DNA from: Pseudomonadales bacterium
GTDB lineage: Bacteria > Pseudomonadota > Gammaproteobacteria > Pseudomonadales > Ketobacteraceae
DNA: 64,000 bases
Direction of reading: 5' to 3'
NCBI GenBank assembly: GCA_002708905.1
Contig: PAPM01000020.1
Span: 1 to 64,000 of the forward strand
The position numbers were made by a program, and so were the translations under genes. Below are positions 1 to 8,278 of this stretch, in pieces. The notes beneath the pieces were generated by a model, which was not told the origin of the DNA, did no database searches, and saw nothing but the letters and a program-made list of their open reading frames with translations. The first letter of the stretch is position 1. Each line of letters opens with the position of its first letter.

Positions 1-669
1 CAGGCCCTTGTAGAGTTCCAGTGGATCATAGGCAATGGCAGGAGCACCGATGATGTCCACGCTGCCGTTGTTGAACATGGAGCCGAAGTTGGTCAGGGAC
101 ACGGACACAGGGGAGGCACCAACGGACTCAATCATGATCGCCTGAGCCTTGTCGAAATCCATGGCAGCAAATTTCTTGCCTGCCAATTCAGCCACAGTGT
201 CAATCGTGCGGTCATTGGTGAACAGGTAAGCGGCACCGCCGGGCAGAATGCCGGTAATTTCGTATTCACCTGAAACCATCAGCTTGGCCAGTTTGGGATC
301 GGACAAATATTGCAGTACCACTTTCATGTGGTCTTCATCGGGAATCGCACCGATGGAGTCCAGGGTGCCGGTGAAACTGTTAAATTCGCGGGCGCGCAGA
401 CCAGTGATACCAGCGGCATCGCAGGCGCCGGATTTCAGGTCTTCGGCGGCAATTTTTTCGTCCGTGTAAACTTTCAGGTCCAGGTCCACGCCCCATTTCA
501 TGGCCTGCAGGCGGTAGTCTTCCATCTGACTGGCAACGGGGCCTGATTTGCCCACGATATCCCAGACACACAGTGTACGTTTGGGCATGTCGGCGGAAAA
601 CGCTGTAGTGCTCAGCGCCATGGCGCCGGCGGCGATTGGGGTTAAAAGAGTTTTAAACAGTTTGTTCAT
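1..669 (-). CDS. AdeT-type putative solute-binding protein (partial, C-terminus off the left edge)
   Basis: The frame is open from the ATG at 669 to the window edge (223 codons), so the 3' end is missing. An N-terminal signal peptide of about 26 residues with an A-F-S-A-type cleavage region precedes a mature protein beginning near KRTLCVWDIVGKSG. It continues with YTDEKIAAEDLKSGACDAAG and ITGLRAREFN, the pattern of the AdeT1/AdeT2 family. That family was first reported as an RND efflux component in Acinetobacter and is now classed as a putative solute-binding protein. The product should be periplasmic; its ligand cannot be told from sequence. The lipoprotein gene lies 81 bp upstream on the same strand, so the two are probably cotranscribed, with transporter genes possibly beyond the edge. 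The family call is confident, the function is not. Confidence 0.8.
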   Translation of the reverse strand, partial: MNKLFKTLLTPIAAGAMALSTTAFSADMPKRTLCVWDIVGKSGPVASQMEDYRLQAMKWGVDLDLKVYTDEKIAAEDLKSGACDAAGITGLRAREFNSFTGTLDSIGAIPDEDHMKVVLQYLSDPKLAKLMVSGEYEITGILPGGAAYLFTNDRTIDTVAELAGKKFAAMDFDKAQAIMIESVGASPVSVSLTNFGSMFNNGSVDIIGAPAIAYDPLELYKGL

Positions 670-710
670 AGCCTCATCCGGAAGTCTTGGGTTTCTAGTA
701 GTTTTAATAG

Positions 711-734
711 CCCGGAGCAGTTACCCGCTCCGGG
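711..734. repeat. 8-bp perfect hairpin between lipoprotein and AdeT-type genes
   Basis: CCCGGAGC (711-718) and GCTCCGGG (727-734) form a perfect stem with an 8-nt loop. No T-run follows on the minus strand, so it is more likely an mRNA-stabilising or processing hairpin between two cotranscribed genes than a full terminator. Confidence 0.5.
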
Positions 735-750
735 AAAGTATTTGCTGGAC

Positions 751-1803
751 TTAAAGCAGCTCATCCAGCAGGTTCTGGTCCAGTTTTACCTCTTCCTTTT
801 TATCGTCCCAGAACGTTCCGTACTCACCAATAGGCGTGCGATGACCCGTGTTTTCTGTCCACAGGCGGTCAGAGACCTCCAGCAGCAGGTCCCCGGCCAT
901 AACGTCCAACATACGATATTCGCGGTTGGATGCGGTGGATTGTACAGATTTCGCGTGTTCACGAATGATTTCGCGAACCCGAGTCATGTTGCTGTCGTTA
1001 TAGGAAACGAGAGCGTCCAGCGCCGACGGTAAACGGACACCTTCTTCCATTCCCATCTGACGCGCTTTGGTAAGCTCGGTCCAGGCGTCAACACCTTCGG
1101 GGGTTACGCCGGGAACGATGGTCCAGAGTGCAGAGCGGATTGCTTTGGGCAGACCCCACCACTTCCGGTTGTGCTTGTCGTCATCCAGGCAGGTCATGCC
1201 TCTTTCTACCTTGGGCGCCACGTTAAAGGGTACGCCGACGGCCATATTGGCCTGCACGTCGGCCAATGCGGCCTGTAAGCCTGCCACTGAACCAACCATC
1301 CAGATAAGCTGTTCAAAATCGTTGTCGAACAGGGGGCATTGATCGCCAGGCTCACCTAAAGCACGGCTTAGCGCTTTGTAGCTGGCGAAGTAGCGAGCCG
1401 CGGCAATGGCGTGCCAGCGCTTGGCGCGGATGCGGGCGTCCTGGGCCTGTGTGATGCGTTTTTCGCCGGAATAACGGTCGTACTCCAGCTCCAGTTCAAC
1501 CGCGCGCTGGGAGGCGCAGGCACCGCCGACCAGGCCAAGCAATACTTCCAATTGGTCAGGGGGAGTGGATACGGTGGAGAACGACATCAACATCGGCGTC
1601 AGCGCCTCACCGGAGGCACAGGCGATTTTCGAGTCGTCAGTAGTCAGCAAGTAGGGGACCATTACGTCCTCACCGATGTTGGTCATGGTGTCCCCAGTTA
1701 CTTTATACACGACAGATGAACAGCCGCTTAACAGAATGATCCCAAAGGTAGTCGCTGCAGTGGCGATGTTTTTCGCCAGGCGGCCTTTAAAACTAAAAAG
1801 CAT
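751..1803 (-). CDS. lipoprotein, possibly TRAP-associated TatT-like
   Basis: This 350-residue protein has an N-terminal hydrophobic stretch ending in a clear lipobox (L-L-S-G-C, Cys near residue 28), so it is a lipid-anchored envelope protein. Ser follows the Cys, which under the Lol +2 rule suggests outer-membrane sorting. The rest looks alpha-helical with no transmembrane segment. Its position just upstream of an AdeT-type solute-binding protein, its size and its helical make-up suggest a TatT-like TRAP accessory lipoprotein, but I cannot confirm that family by eye. The start at 1803 gives a good signal sequence and follows an AT-rich leader. The lipoprotein call is firm; the TRAP link is an inference from context. 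Confidence 0.6.
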   Translation of the reverse strand: MLFSFKGRLAKNIATAATTFGIILLSGCSSVVYKVTGDTMTNIGEDVMVPYLLTTDDSKIACASGEALTPMLMSFSTVSTPPDQLEVLLGLVGGACASQRAVELELEYDRYSGEKRITQAQDARIRAKRWHAIAAARYFASYKALSRALGEPGDQCPLFDNDFEQLIWMVGSVAGLQAALADVQANMAVGVPFNVAPKVERGMTCLDDDKHNRKWWGLPKAIRSALWTIVPGVTPEGVDAWTELTKARQMGMEEGVRLPSALDALVSYNDSNMTRVREIIREHAKSVQSTASNREYRMLDVMAGDLLLEVSDRLWTENTGHRTPIGEYGTFWDDKKEEVKLDQNLLDELL

Positions 1804-2030
1804 GTGGTGGCTCCCTACACTTTATTATTTTGGTTATTACGTTTTTGTTGGATATTTGAATCTTTAATAAGAGTCTGAAACGCCTATAAGGTACATCGCG
1901 GCTAGCGTATAGGCAAGTTCCATGCAATAAATAAACTTTTAAAATTACAGAAAAAAACAATAAATCTATTGCGCTTTTAATCTTATCGAATTACACAAAT
2001 TCGTAAAATCGTCTCACCCTAAAAAAGCCC

Positions 2031-2249
2031 CTATTCAAAGGAATCTTTTATGGCTTTGCCGGCGTCTTCGATGGCTTCTCCGCTCTGGCGCAGCAATTCG
2101 CTGCCGGTATCCTTCATCTTGCTGCTGACGCGGTTATCTTCAAAAGGGTTGCTCAGAACCGGCTTGTCACGACCGATGTTGACGCCGGCGGCCACGCCCA
2201 GAACGCCACCGATGAACAGTCCCAAAATCAGATACTTAATGGCTTTCAT
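2031..2249 (-). CDS. small single-pass membrane protein, unknown function
   Basis: This 72-residue protein has one N-terminal hydrophobic helix rich in Gly (about residues 5-23) and a charged tail of about 45 residues with repeated acidic/Lys heptads, suggesting an amphipathic helix. The ATG at 2249 is preferred because AAGG lies 8 nt upstream; an in-frame GTG nine bases further up overlaps that ribosome-binding site and is unlikely. The gene stands alone, divergent from dinG. I do not recognise the family. By shape it could be a YtxH-like or envelope-stress small protein, but this is only a structural resemblance. Confidence 0.6.
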   Translation of the reverse strand: MKAIKYLILGLFIGGVLGVAAGVNIGRDKPVLSNPFEDNRVSSKMKDTGSELLRQSGEAIEDAGKAIKDSFE

Positions 2250-2338
2250 AATGCACACCTTCTGGTTTTTGTGATCGGTAATCAGGGTTAGCTAGTGTAG
2301 AATAGGCGCCTTTGCCAATCCATCGATACCGCCACAGC

Positions 2339-4474
2339 ATGTTATCAGACGATCTTAAGCAGCAGATTCAGCAAGCGTACAGCACTTTTTTGGAGAAAAA
2401 AAAGCTGAAGCCCCGTTACGGACAGCGGCTGATGATTGCCGAGATAGCTAAGGGGCTGGCCGGTGTGCCCCAGGATGCAGACGGCAAGCGCAATGGCGAT
2501 GGCCATGTGGTGGTGGTGGAGGCGGGTACCGGGACGGGTAAAACCCTGGCGTATTTACTGGGGGTGATGCCGGTCGCCAAAGCCATGGGCAAGAAGGTGG
2601 TGCTGGCCACGGCTACCGTGGCACTGCAGGACCAGGTGGTGAATAAGGACATCCCGGAGATTCTGCGTAACAGTGGTTTTAGCTTCAGCTATGCCCTGGC
2701 CAAAGGGCGAGGACGCTATTTGTGTCTCAGCAAGCTGGATCGGCTTATGACCCCCGGGCAGGATGCGGGAACCACGCTGGCGCTGTGGGAGGATTTCCAG
2801 CAATACGCCGTGGACAAGCATGAGGCCGAGCTCTATCGGGCTATGGATCAGGCCGTTGAAGCCCGCACCTGGGATGGTGATCGTGACGGCTGGAGCGATT
2901 CCATAGACGATCTTACCTGGCGCCGTGTTACCAATGATCATCGCGGCTGTACCGGGCGCAGTTGCGGCTTCTATGAAGACTGTCCTTTCTATATGGCGCG
3001 CAATGATATCTATCGTGCGGACCTGATCGTGGCCAATCATGATCTGGTGTTGGCCGATTTGGCAATGGGTGGTGGGATAGTGTTGCCGGCACCGGAGGAC
3101 ACCATCTACATTTTCGATGAGGGGCATCATCTTCCGGACAAGGCGCTCAATCATTTTGCCTGTTCCTCTCAGGTGCGCAGCACCCTGTCCTGGTTGCAGG
3201 ATCTGGTGAAAATGCTGGATTCCCTGGTGGAAAGTTCAGATGCCCAGGGCATGGCCGCAGGTGTTGCCGCCACGGTGCGGGATGTGAACGAATCCCTGGC
3301 GGAAAACCTGAATCTGCTGCTGGCCGCTTTAACTCCCCTGGCGGAACAGACAGAGCAGGTTGAGAGTGAGCAGGGCAAGCTGGTCTACCGTTTCGAGAAC
3401 GGCGTGGTACCTGATGCTTTACGTGAGCAGGCCGCGCAGTTGTTACCGCCGTCCCGGGAGCTGGTAAAGCAGTTGCAGTTGGTGGTGGACTGGTTACAGG
3501 AGGGAATGGAGGGCAAACGTTCCGATATTGCCAAGCCGGATGCCGAAGCCTGGATGCCGCTTATGTCTACCCAGCTGGCCCGTGCCGAAGCATTGATGAC
3601 GGTATGGATGCGATATGAATTGTCGGATGAAGAGAATAGAGCGCCGGTCGCCCGCTGGCTGAACTTTTCACAGAGTAACCAAGGGCTGGATGTTGAGCTG
3701 TCTGCCTGCCCGGTATTGGCCAGTGATGTTCTGGCCCGCTATCTGTGGTCCAGGGCGTTCGCGGCTGTTGTGACCAGTGCCACCCTGACTGCACTGGGGA
3801 ATTTTGAACGTTTCCGATTTCGCTCCGGTGTGCCTCCCGCCAGTCAATTCAGTGTGGTGCCCAGCCCTTTCGATTATCAGAATTGCGGCAAGATTGTGGT
3901 GCCGGATCTGGCCTGTGATCCCACTCAAGGCGCAAAACACACGGATCAGCTGGTGGCTTATATTGAGCGCATCTGGCAAAACCAGCGGGGAACCTTGGTA
4001 TTGTTCAGCTCCCGTCGACAAATGGATGAGGTGTTTGAGTCATTGCCGGAGTACGTTCAGGAGGCGGTACTGGCCCAGGGACGTTTGGGTAAGGCAGAGA
4101 TGGTGCGCCGGCACAAAGAAGCGGTCGATGCCGGTAACCACAGCGTGCTGTTTGGTTTGGCCAGTTTTGCGGAGGGCGTGGATCTTCCCGGTGAATACTG
4201 CAGTTGTGTGGTGATTGCCCGATTGCCTTTTTCGGTGCCGGAGGATCCAGTGGATGCAACCCTGGCGGAATGGATTCAGAAGCGCGGCGGCAACCCGTTT
4301 ATGCAGATTTCTGTCCCGGACGCCGCCATACGCTTGAAACAGGCGGTGGGCAGGCTGTTGCGTACGGAGTCTGATCGGGGTGAGATTGTTATCTTCGATC
4401 GCCGCATTATCGACAAGCGCTACGGCAAATTGTTGCTGCAGAGCTTGCCGCCGTTTCCCTTAATCCGGCAATAA
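2339..4474 (+). CDS. dinG: ATP-dependent DNA helicase DinG
   Basis: This is a 711-residue superfamily 2, XPD/Rad3-like 5'-3' helicase, close to the E. coli DinG length (716). Walker A is EAGTGTGKT at residues 61-69. Motif II is D-E-G-H (IFDEGHHLP), as in DinG proteins. Between them lies a cysteine cluster (RYLC followed by CTGRSCGFYEDC) that matches the four ligands of the DinG [4Fe-4S] cluster. The C-terminal half carries the expected motif VI region (AVGRLLRTESDRG). DinG unwinds R-loops, D-loops and forked DNA and helps replication pass transcription units. I chose the ATG at 2339; the frame opens 27 bases earlier. The gene is convergent with the next one, 1 bp apart. Confidence 0.95.
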   Translation: MLSDDLKQQIQQAYSTFLEKKKLKPRYGQRLMIAEIAKGLAGVPQDADGKRNGDGHVVVVEAGTGTGKTLAYLLGVMPVAKAMGKKVVLATATVALQDQVVNKDIPEILRNSGFSFSYALAKGRGRYLCLSKLDRLMTPGQDAGTTLALWEDFQQYAVDKHEAELYRAMDQAVEARTWDGDRDGWSDSIDDLTWRRVTNDHRGCTGRSCGFYEDCPFYMARNDIYRADLIVANHDLVLADLAMGGGIVLPAPEDTIYIFDEGHHLPDKALNHFACSSQVRSTLSWLQDLVKMLDSLVESSDAQGMAAGVAATVRDVNESLAENLNLLLAALTPLAEQTEQVESEQGKLVYRFENGVVPDALREQAAQLLPPSRELVKQLQLVVDWLQEGMEGKRSDIAKPDAEAWMPLMSTQLARAEALMTVWMRYELSDEENRAPVARWLNFSQSNQGLDVELSACPVLASDVLARYLWSRAFAAVVTSATLTALGNFERFRFRSGVPPASQFSVVPSPFDYQNCGKIVVPDLACDPTQGAKHTDQLVAYIERIWQNQRGTLVLFSSRRQMDEVFESLPEYVQEAVLAQGRLGKAEMVRRHKEAVDAGNHSVLFGLASFAEGVDLPGEYCSCVVIARLPFSVPEDPVDATLAEWIQKRGGNPFMQISVPDAAIRLKQAVGRLLRTESDRGEIVIFDRRIIDKRYGKLLLQSLPPFPLIRQ

Positions 4475-4475
4475 A

Positions 4476-5174
4476 TCAATTCAAAGCCGAACGGATATAG
4501 AACTGGGCTGTGAAGTCTACATAGTTGCCCAGGTGTTGTGGCTCCAGCTGCTTTACCACTTTGTGGATGACTGCATTGGATGCCTGCTTTACGCCTTCGA
4601 TACCCACCTTTAATAGTTTGCGGGTTATGGTTCCCATGTTGACGGAATCTGATGGCCGCAGAAAGAATCCATCTATGATGACTTCAAATAGCTTTTCATA
4701 ACGGGCCATTACCAGCTCCACATCATCCGGTGCAAAATGGGCCTGATCGCCTTTCTCGTTCAGGATGGCGTCCAGCTCCTGGGCCAGGGTGCTGTCAATG
4801 GGCTGGGCGAGATACCAGATACCGCTCTGATCCGCTGCAGTGTTTTTGATCATGCCCTGCCACAGCTCTGCCACCTGCTTCATTTCCGCGGGTTTGGCTT
4901 TCTTGTAAATTTTGGCCGAAAGCATGGCGGATGCCTTGTTGCTGGTGGAGGCGCACATGTTAAACACTTTCTGCCCCATGGAATTCACCTGGGCAATGAC
5001 TGCGGTTTGAATCAGCAGGTAGTCAATGACTTCATCCGTTAGCTGAATAATCACGTGATAAAAATACTCACCGGATTTGGGATGTCCTGCGGCGGCCGCT
5101 TCCAGAAAGCTGTTCGAGAGGGCTTGCAGTTTTGGGCTGAGAGGAAAGCCCACATGGGGAGAACAGGAGCTCAT
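4476..5174 (-). CDS. conserved-looking protein of unknown function
   Basis: This 232-residue protein has no signal peptide and no transmembrane helix, and is predicted mostly helical. It is Met- and Ala-rich around residues 60-110 and ends in an aromatic stretch (YVDFTAQFYIRSALN). I do not recognise the family. Its stop abuts dinG in a convergent arrangement and its start faces the DnaA-box region, so its promoter must lie inside that AT-rich stretch. Codon use looks like that of its neighbours, so I believe it is a real gene. Confidence 0.6.
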   Translation of the reverse strand: MSSCSPHVGFPLSPKLQALSNSFLEAAAAGHPKSGEYFYHVIIQLTDEVIDYLLIQTAVIAQVNSMGQKVFNMCASTSNKASAMLSAKIYKKAKPAEMKQVAELWQGMIKNTAADQSGIWYLAQPIDSTLAQELDAILNEKGDQAHFAPDDVELVMARYEKLFEVIIDGFFLRPSDSVNMGTITRKLLKVGIEGVKQASNAVIHKVVKQLEPQHLGNYVDFTAQFYIRSALN

Positions 5175-5570
5175 GTTGACCTACTTTTCGTTTAATTATT
5201 GTCCGACAATCCCGAAGCCTACCGATGAATGGCTTATAGCACAAGATTTTCATTGTTCAAGTTTTTTGGTTTTCCACAATTCCTGTGGATAACTTTGTGT
5301 ATAAACGCTTTAAAAGTTTACTCAGCAGGCATGAAATCATGGGTGCCTACAATTTGTCTGATAATTATACAGTAAGTTATTAATTTTATATAAATCATAT
5401 AGTTATTAAATTTCAACAGGCATTGAAATAATTTCGTCAGGTTTTTGACTGTGTGAGCACAGGGGGTGAGGGGCGTTTGCGCTGCTTGTTAATAAGCGTG
5501 AACGAAACCCGCGGGCGCGGGCTTCGCTTTGGTAGAATTACCAGAGATATTTTGTACAAATAATGGTCGA
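5175..5570. other. 396-bp gene-free stretch with DnaA boxes and an AT-rich segment
   Basis: No convincing gene lies here. It holds three DnaA-box matches within 35 bp (5270-5304). A strongly AT-rich segment at about 5360-5415 follows, and a GC-rich palindrome sits at about 5504-5524 (CCCGCG/CGCGGG flanked by GAA/TTC), about 50 bp beyond the PilZ stop and possibly its terminator. The promoter of the 4476-5174 gene should also be here. Confidence 0.6.
5270..5304. promoter_or_regulatory. cluster of three DnaA boxes
   Basis: TTTTCCACA (plus, 5270-5278), TGTGGATAA (minus box TTATCCACA, 5284-5292) and TGTGTATAA (minus box TTATACACA, 5296-5304) all match the classical consensus TTWTNCACA. The second is the perfect high-affinity form. 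It could be a replication origin element, a DnaA-titration site, or a DnaA-controlled promoter for the gene at 4476-5174. Confidence 0.6.
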
Positions 5571-5894
5571 TTATTGGTAGGCTTCTACCATATCATGGAC
5601 ACGGTTTGATGGATTGATAAGCCGGAATCCAGCGTCATAAAGGTCGTTGGAGTCGTCACCCTGGCACCAACGGCATTCCACCTGTACATCGACAGTGGAA
5701 GTGTCATCCAGGCTGGAGGCATCTTCGATTTCCAGCACATATTGACTGTCTTTGTGCATGGGTTTGTCGCTGGTAATCAGCATGCCATTGGGAGATATAT
5801 CAACCACGTGTCCAAACAGGGAGTTGGTTCCCGGTTCGAATACACGTAAGTAGTAAATAAGGTGGGTGCGGGCTTCTTTACGTTGGTCGTCCAT
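5571..5894 (-). CDS. PilZ domain protein (c-di-GMP receptor)
   Basis: This 107-residue single-domain PilZ protein carries the RxxxR c-di-GMP-binding motif at its very N-terminus (RKEAR) and the second motif, D/N-x-S-x-x-G, as DISPNG about 35 residues later. Both halves of the ligand site are therefore intact. The ATG at 5894 has AGGAG 8-9 nt upstream, whereas the longer frame (12 more codons) has no such site. It lies about 180 bp from, and divergent to, a 7TM diguanylate cyclase, a natural source of its ligand. The output partner (motility, polysaccharide or other) cannot be told. Confidence 0.9.
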   Translation of the reverse strand: MDDQRKEARTHLIYYLRVFEPGTNSLFGHVVDISPNGMLITSDKPMHKDSQYVLEIEDASSLDDTSTVDVQVECRWCQGDDSNDLYDAGFRLINPSNRVHDMVEAYQ

Positions 5895-6072
5895 GGAGCG
5901 CTCTCCTAACTGACTTATGACCGTCATCACGGTCGATCTGAGGCTGGTTTAAAAATAGCCTGATGTTGGTTTCGGGTCAAATGGATGAAGCTTGTATCGA
6001 AAGGCTGGAGTGTATACATTCCATGGTTTGCCTGTAACAGCCTACCAAAAATCGCTTTAGGGGTAATTCGAT

Positions 6073-7944
6073 TTGAATATGGGAGTGAGCCGTTTCTGGT
6101 GGCTCGCATTGTTGGGGGTGTTATTGCCAGCGCTGGCGCTGGGAAATCAATACAATGCTCGCATGGTGGATGTGGCTGAACTCAGTGACCGAATCACTGT
6201 GTCCAGCTCATTGGACTACGTGGAGCAAACCCAACGCGTCTATACCATTGAGGATCTACTCGCCGATCAGCAGGCGGGGGATATCCCGTGGATTCGAAGC
6301 CGTGCCGACTCGCCCGGGTTTGGCTTTGATGCCAACACCTTCTGGTTTCGATTGGTGGTCAACAACAGCTCCCAAACCGCGCTTCACCGCTTACTGGAAA
6401 TTGAAAATCCCGTGTTGGATGAAGTGCTCTTTTACCAGGTGGATGAGGATGGCTACATTATCAATGTGGCCCAAACCGGTGATCGCAATCCATCGGCCTC
6501 GCGTCCTTTCTTCCACCACAATCTGGTACTGCCTTTTTCGATCACACCGGGTGCGACCCATTATCTTTATTTTCGTGTTACCACAGCGGGCTCCCTGGAG
6601 TTTCCGCTGGAAATGTGGAAGCCGGAAGCTTTCCAGGAGCGAGATCAGGTCAAACTGCTGTTTTTCGGCGCACTCTTCGGCATTCTCGTCGTCATGGGGG
6701 TGTATAACTTCTTTATTTACACCCTGTTTCGGGATGAGAGCATGGTGTATTACGCGGCGTTCTCCATCGGCTTGATGTTGTTTCTATCCACGATGCACGG
6801 TTTTACTGCGCAGTTTGTCTGGGCAGAAACCAGTTGGTTGCGGGAAAACGCCCTGGTGATAGTGATACCCTTGACGCTGTTCTTCTCGCTCATGTTTTCC
6901 CGCCATTTTTTACAGTTGGAGCGTTCCTATCCCAGGCTCAATCAAATGATTATCGGTTTGGGATCCCTATGCCTTTTGTTGGCAATAGCAGCCCCTTTTA
7001 TCGGTTATGCCGTGTTGATTCGCCTGAATGCCGCGATGGTGATACCCATTTGTATGGGGGGCATTATGGTCGGGATCTCCCGCTGGCTTTCCGGTTACAA
7101 GCCAGCCCGTTACTTTGTTATCGCCTGGACTGCGTTCCTGGGTGCCATTACATTCTACGCGCTTTCCAAGTTCGGCCTCTTTTCCCGCAGTGGCATCAGT
7201 GAATACGCTGTGCAGCTCGGGGCCGTGGCTGAGGCCGTGCTGTTCGCATTTGCACTGGCCGACCGCATGAATACGCAACGCAAGGCGTTTGAAAAGGCGC
7301 AGGCGAGGGCGTTTGAGTTGCAGAAGGAGGCCAATGAACGTCTGGAGGCCAGTGTGGCGGAAAGGACCCAGGAGTTGCAGGCTGCGATGGAAGAACTGGC
7401 GAATGCCAACCAGCGGTTGCAGGCCTTGAGTACCCAGGACGGGCTGACCGGGATCCGTAATCGTCGCTATTTCGATGAAAAGCTGGAACGCGAATGGCAT
7501 CGCAGTCTGCGCAATCAGGAATCCCTGGCCCTGTTGTTAATCGATATCGATTTCTTTAAAGCCTTCAACGACAAGCATGGCCATCTGGCCGGGGACGAGT
7601 GCTTGAAGCTGGTTGCCCAGGTGATCGAACGTGCGCTCACCAGACCGTCCGACTCTGTTGCTCGCTATGGTGGTGAGGAGTTCGCGGTGATTCTGCCGGA
7701 AACGGATATCGACGGCGCGGTGCATGTGGCGGAGAACATTCGGCGGGCAGTGGAAGAGAAGGGAGTCGAGGTGGATAACGAGATCCTGCATGTCACCGTC
7801 AGCATCGGAGCGGCCGCACAAACCCCTTTACCGCATCAGGAGCAGCAGACTTTAATTGCTGTGGCGGATCAGTCTCTCTATCTTGCCAAGTCCGCTGGGC
7901 GGAATCGTACCCAAGTGCCTGCCTCAGCGGCCACATTCAATTGA
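6073..7944 (+). CDS. 7TM-DISM receptor diguanylate cyclase
   Basis: This roughly 620-residue membrane enzyme should make c-di-GMP from two GTP. In order it has a signal peptide, a periplasmic 7TMR-DISM extracellular domain (about 30-185, with FWFRLVVNNSS and LEIENPVLDEVLFY), seven transmembrane helices (about 195-400), a coiled coil (about 405-455) and a GGDEF domain. The active site is GGEEF at about residue 531. The inhibitory I-site RPSD lies exactly five residues before it, so both catalysis and product inhibition look intact. Start: AGGGG is 9 nt from a TTG at 6073 and 15 nt from the ATG at 6079, so the TTG may be used. It is divergent from the PilZ gene. Confidence 0.93.
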   Translation: MNMGVSRFWWLALLGVLLPALALGNQYNARMVDVAELSDRITVSSSLDYVEQTQRVYTIEDLLADQQAGDIPWIRSRADSPGFGFDANTFWFRLVVNNSSQTALHRLLEIENPVLDEVLFYQVDEDGYIINVAQTGDRNPSASRPFFHHNLVLPFSITPGATHYLYFRVTTAGSLEFPLEMWKPEAFQERDQVKLLFFGALFGILVVMGVYNFFIYTLFRDESMVYYAAFSIGLMLFLSTMHGFTAQFVWAETSWLRENALVIVIPLTLFFSLMFSRHFLQLERSYPRLNQMIIGLGSLCLLLAIAAPFIGYAVLIRLNAAMVIPICMGGIMVGISRWLSGYKPARYFVIAWTAFLGAITFYALSKFGLFSRSGISEYAVQLGAVAEAVLFAFALADRMNTQRKAFEKAQARAFELQKEANERLEASVAERTQELQAAMEELANANQRLQALSTQDGLTGIRNRRYFDEKLEREWHRSLRNQESLALLLIDIDFFKAFNDKHGHLAGDECLKLVAQVIERALTRPSDSVARYGGEEFAVILPETDIDGAVHVAENIRRAVEEKGVEVDNEILHVTVSIGAAAQTPLPHQEQQTLIAVADQSLYLAKSAGRNRTQVPASAATFN

Positions 7945-7948
7945 GGAA

Positions 7949-8128
7949 TCAGTTGTAACCTCGTTCGAAGGCGTGAGCGCCGTCTTTTTCAGTGACGGGA
8001 CTATAACGTTGCTTGGATTTGAAAAAGTGCCCCAGTCCATATCCATAGCTGCGACGCTTCTGGCTTGGGTTGGTGCTTTCCTGCGCTTGGGTACGTTTAG
8101 TGTTGGCTTCAGCCTTTACTTCGCTCAT
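7949..8128 (-). CDS. small basic Tyr/Gly-rich protein, unknown function
   Basis: This 59-residue protein starts at an ATG (8128) with GGAGAG placed well upstream. The N-terminal half is polar (Lys/Glu/Gln/Thr); the C-terminal half is basic with a YGYGLGHFF core. No signal peptide or transmembrane helix is visible. Its stop is 4 bp from the stop of the diguanylate cyclase, convergent. A hairpin with an adjoining T-run (8144-8173) lies just upstream of the ribosome-binding site. I do not recognise the family. The strong ribosome-binding site argues that it is translated. Confidence 0.5.
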   Translation of the reverse strand: MSEVKAEANTKRTQAQESTNPSQKRRSYGYGLGHFFKSKQRYSPVTEKDGAHAFERGYN

Positions 8129-8143
8129 TGTGTCTCTCCAAAT

Positions 8144-8173
8144 CGGGCATTCATCGGGTATGCCCGCTTTTTT
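8144..8173 (+). terminator. hairpin plus T-run at the 5' side of the small basic gene
   Basis: CGGGCAT (8144-8150) pairs with ATGCCCG (8160-8166), followed on the plus strand by CTTTTTTT. In that orientation it can stop transcription reading through from the cyclase gene. On the minus strand it would lie just upstream of the ribosome-binding site of the small gene. Confidence 0.55.
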
Positions 8174-8278
8174 TGGTCCAGATTTGCTTTTTACTTTATT
8201 TACTATCGCGCAAAGCGAATGGATAGGCAATTAACTATACGTAACAAGATGCGACAGAATAAATATATCAGGCATGGT

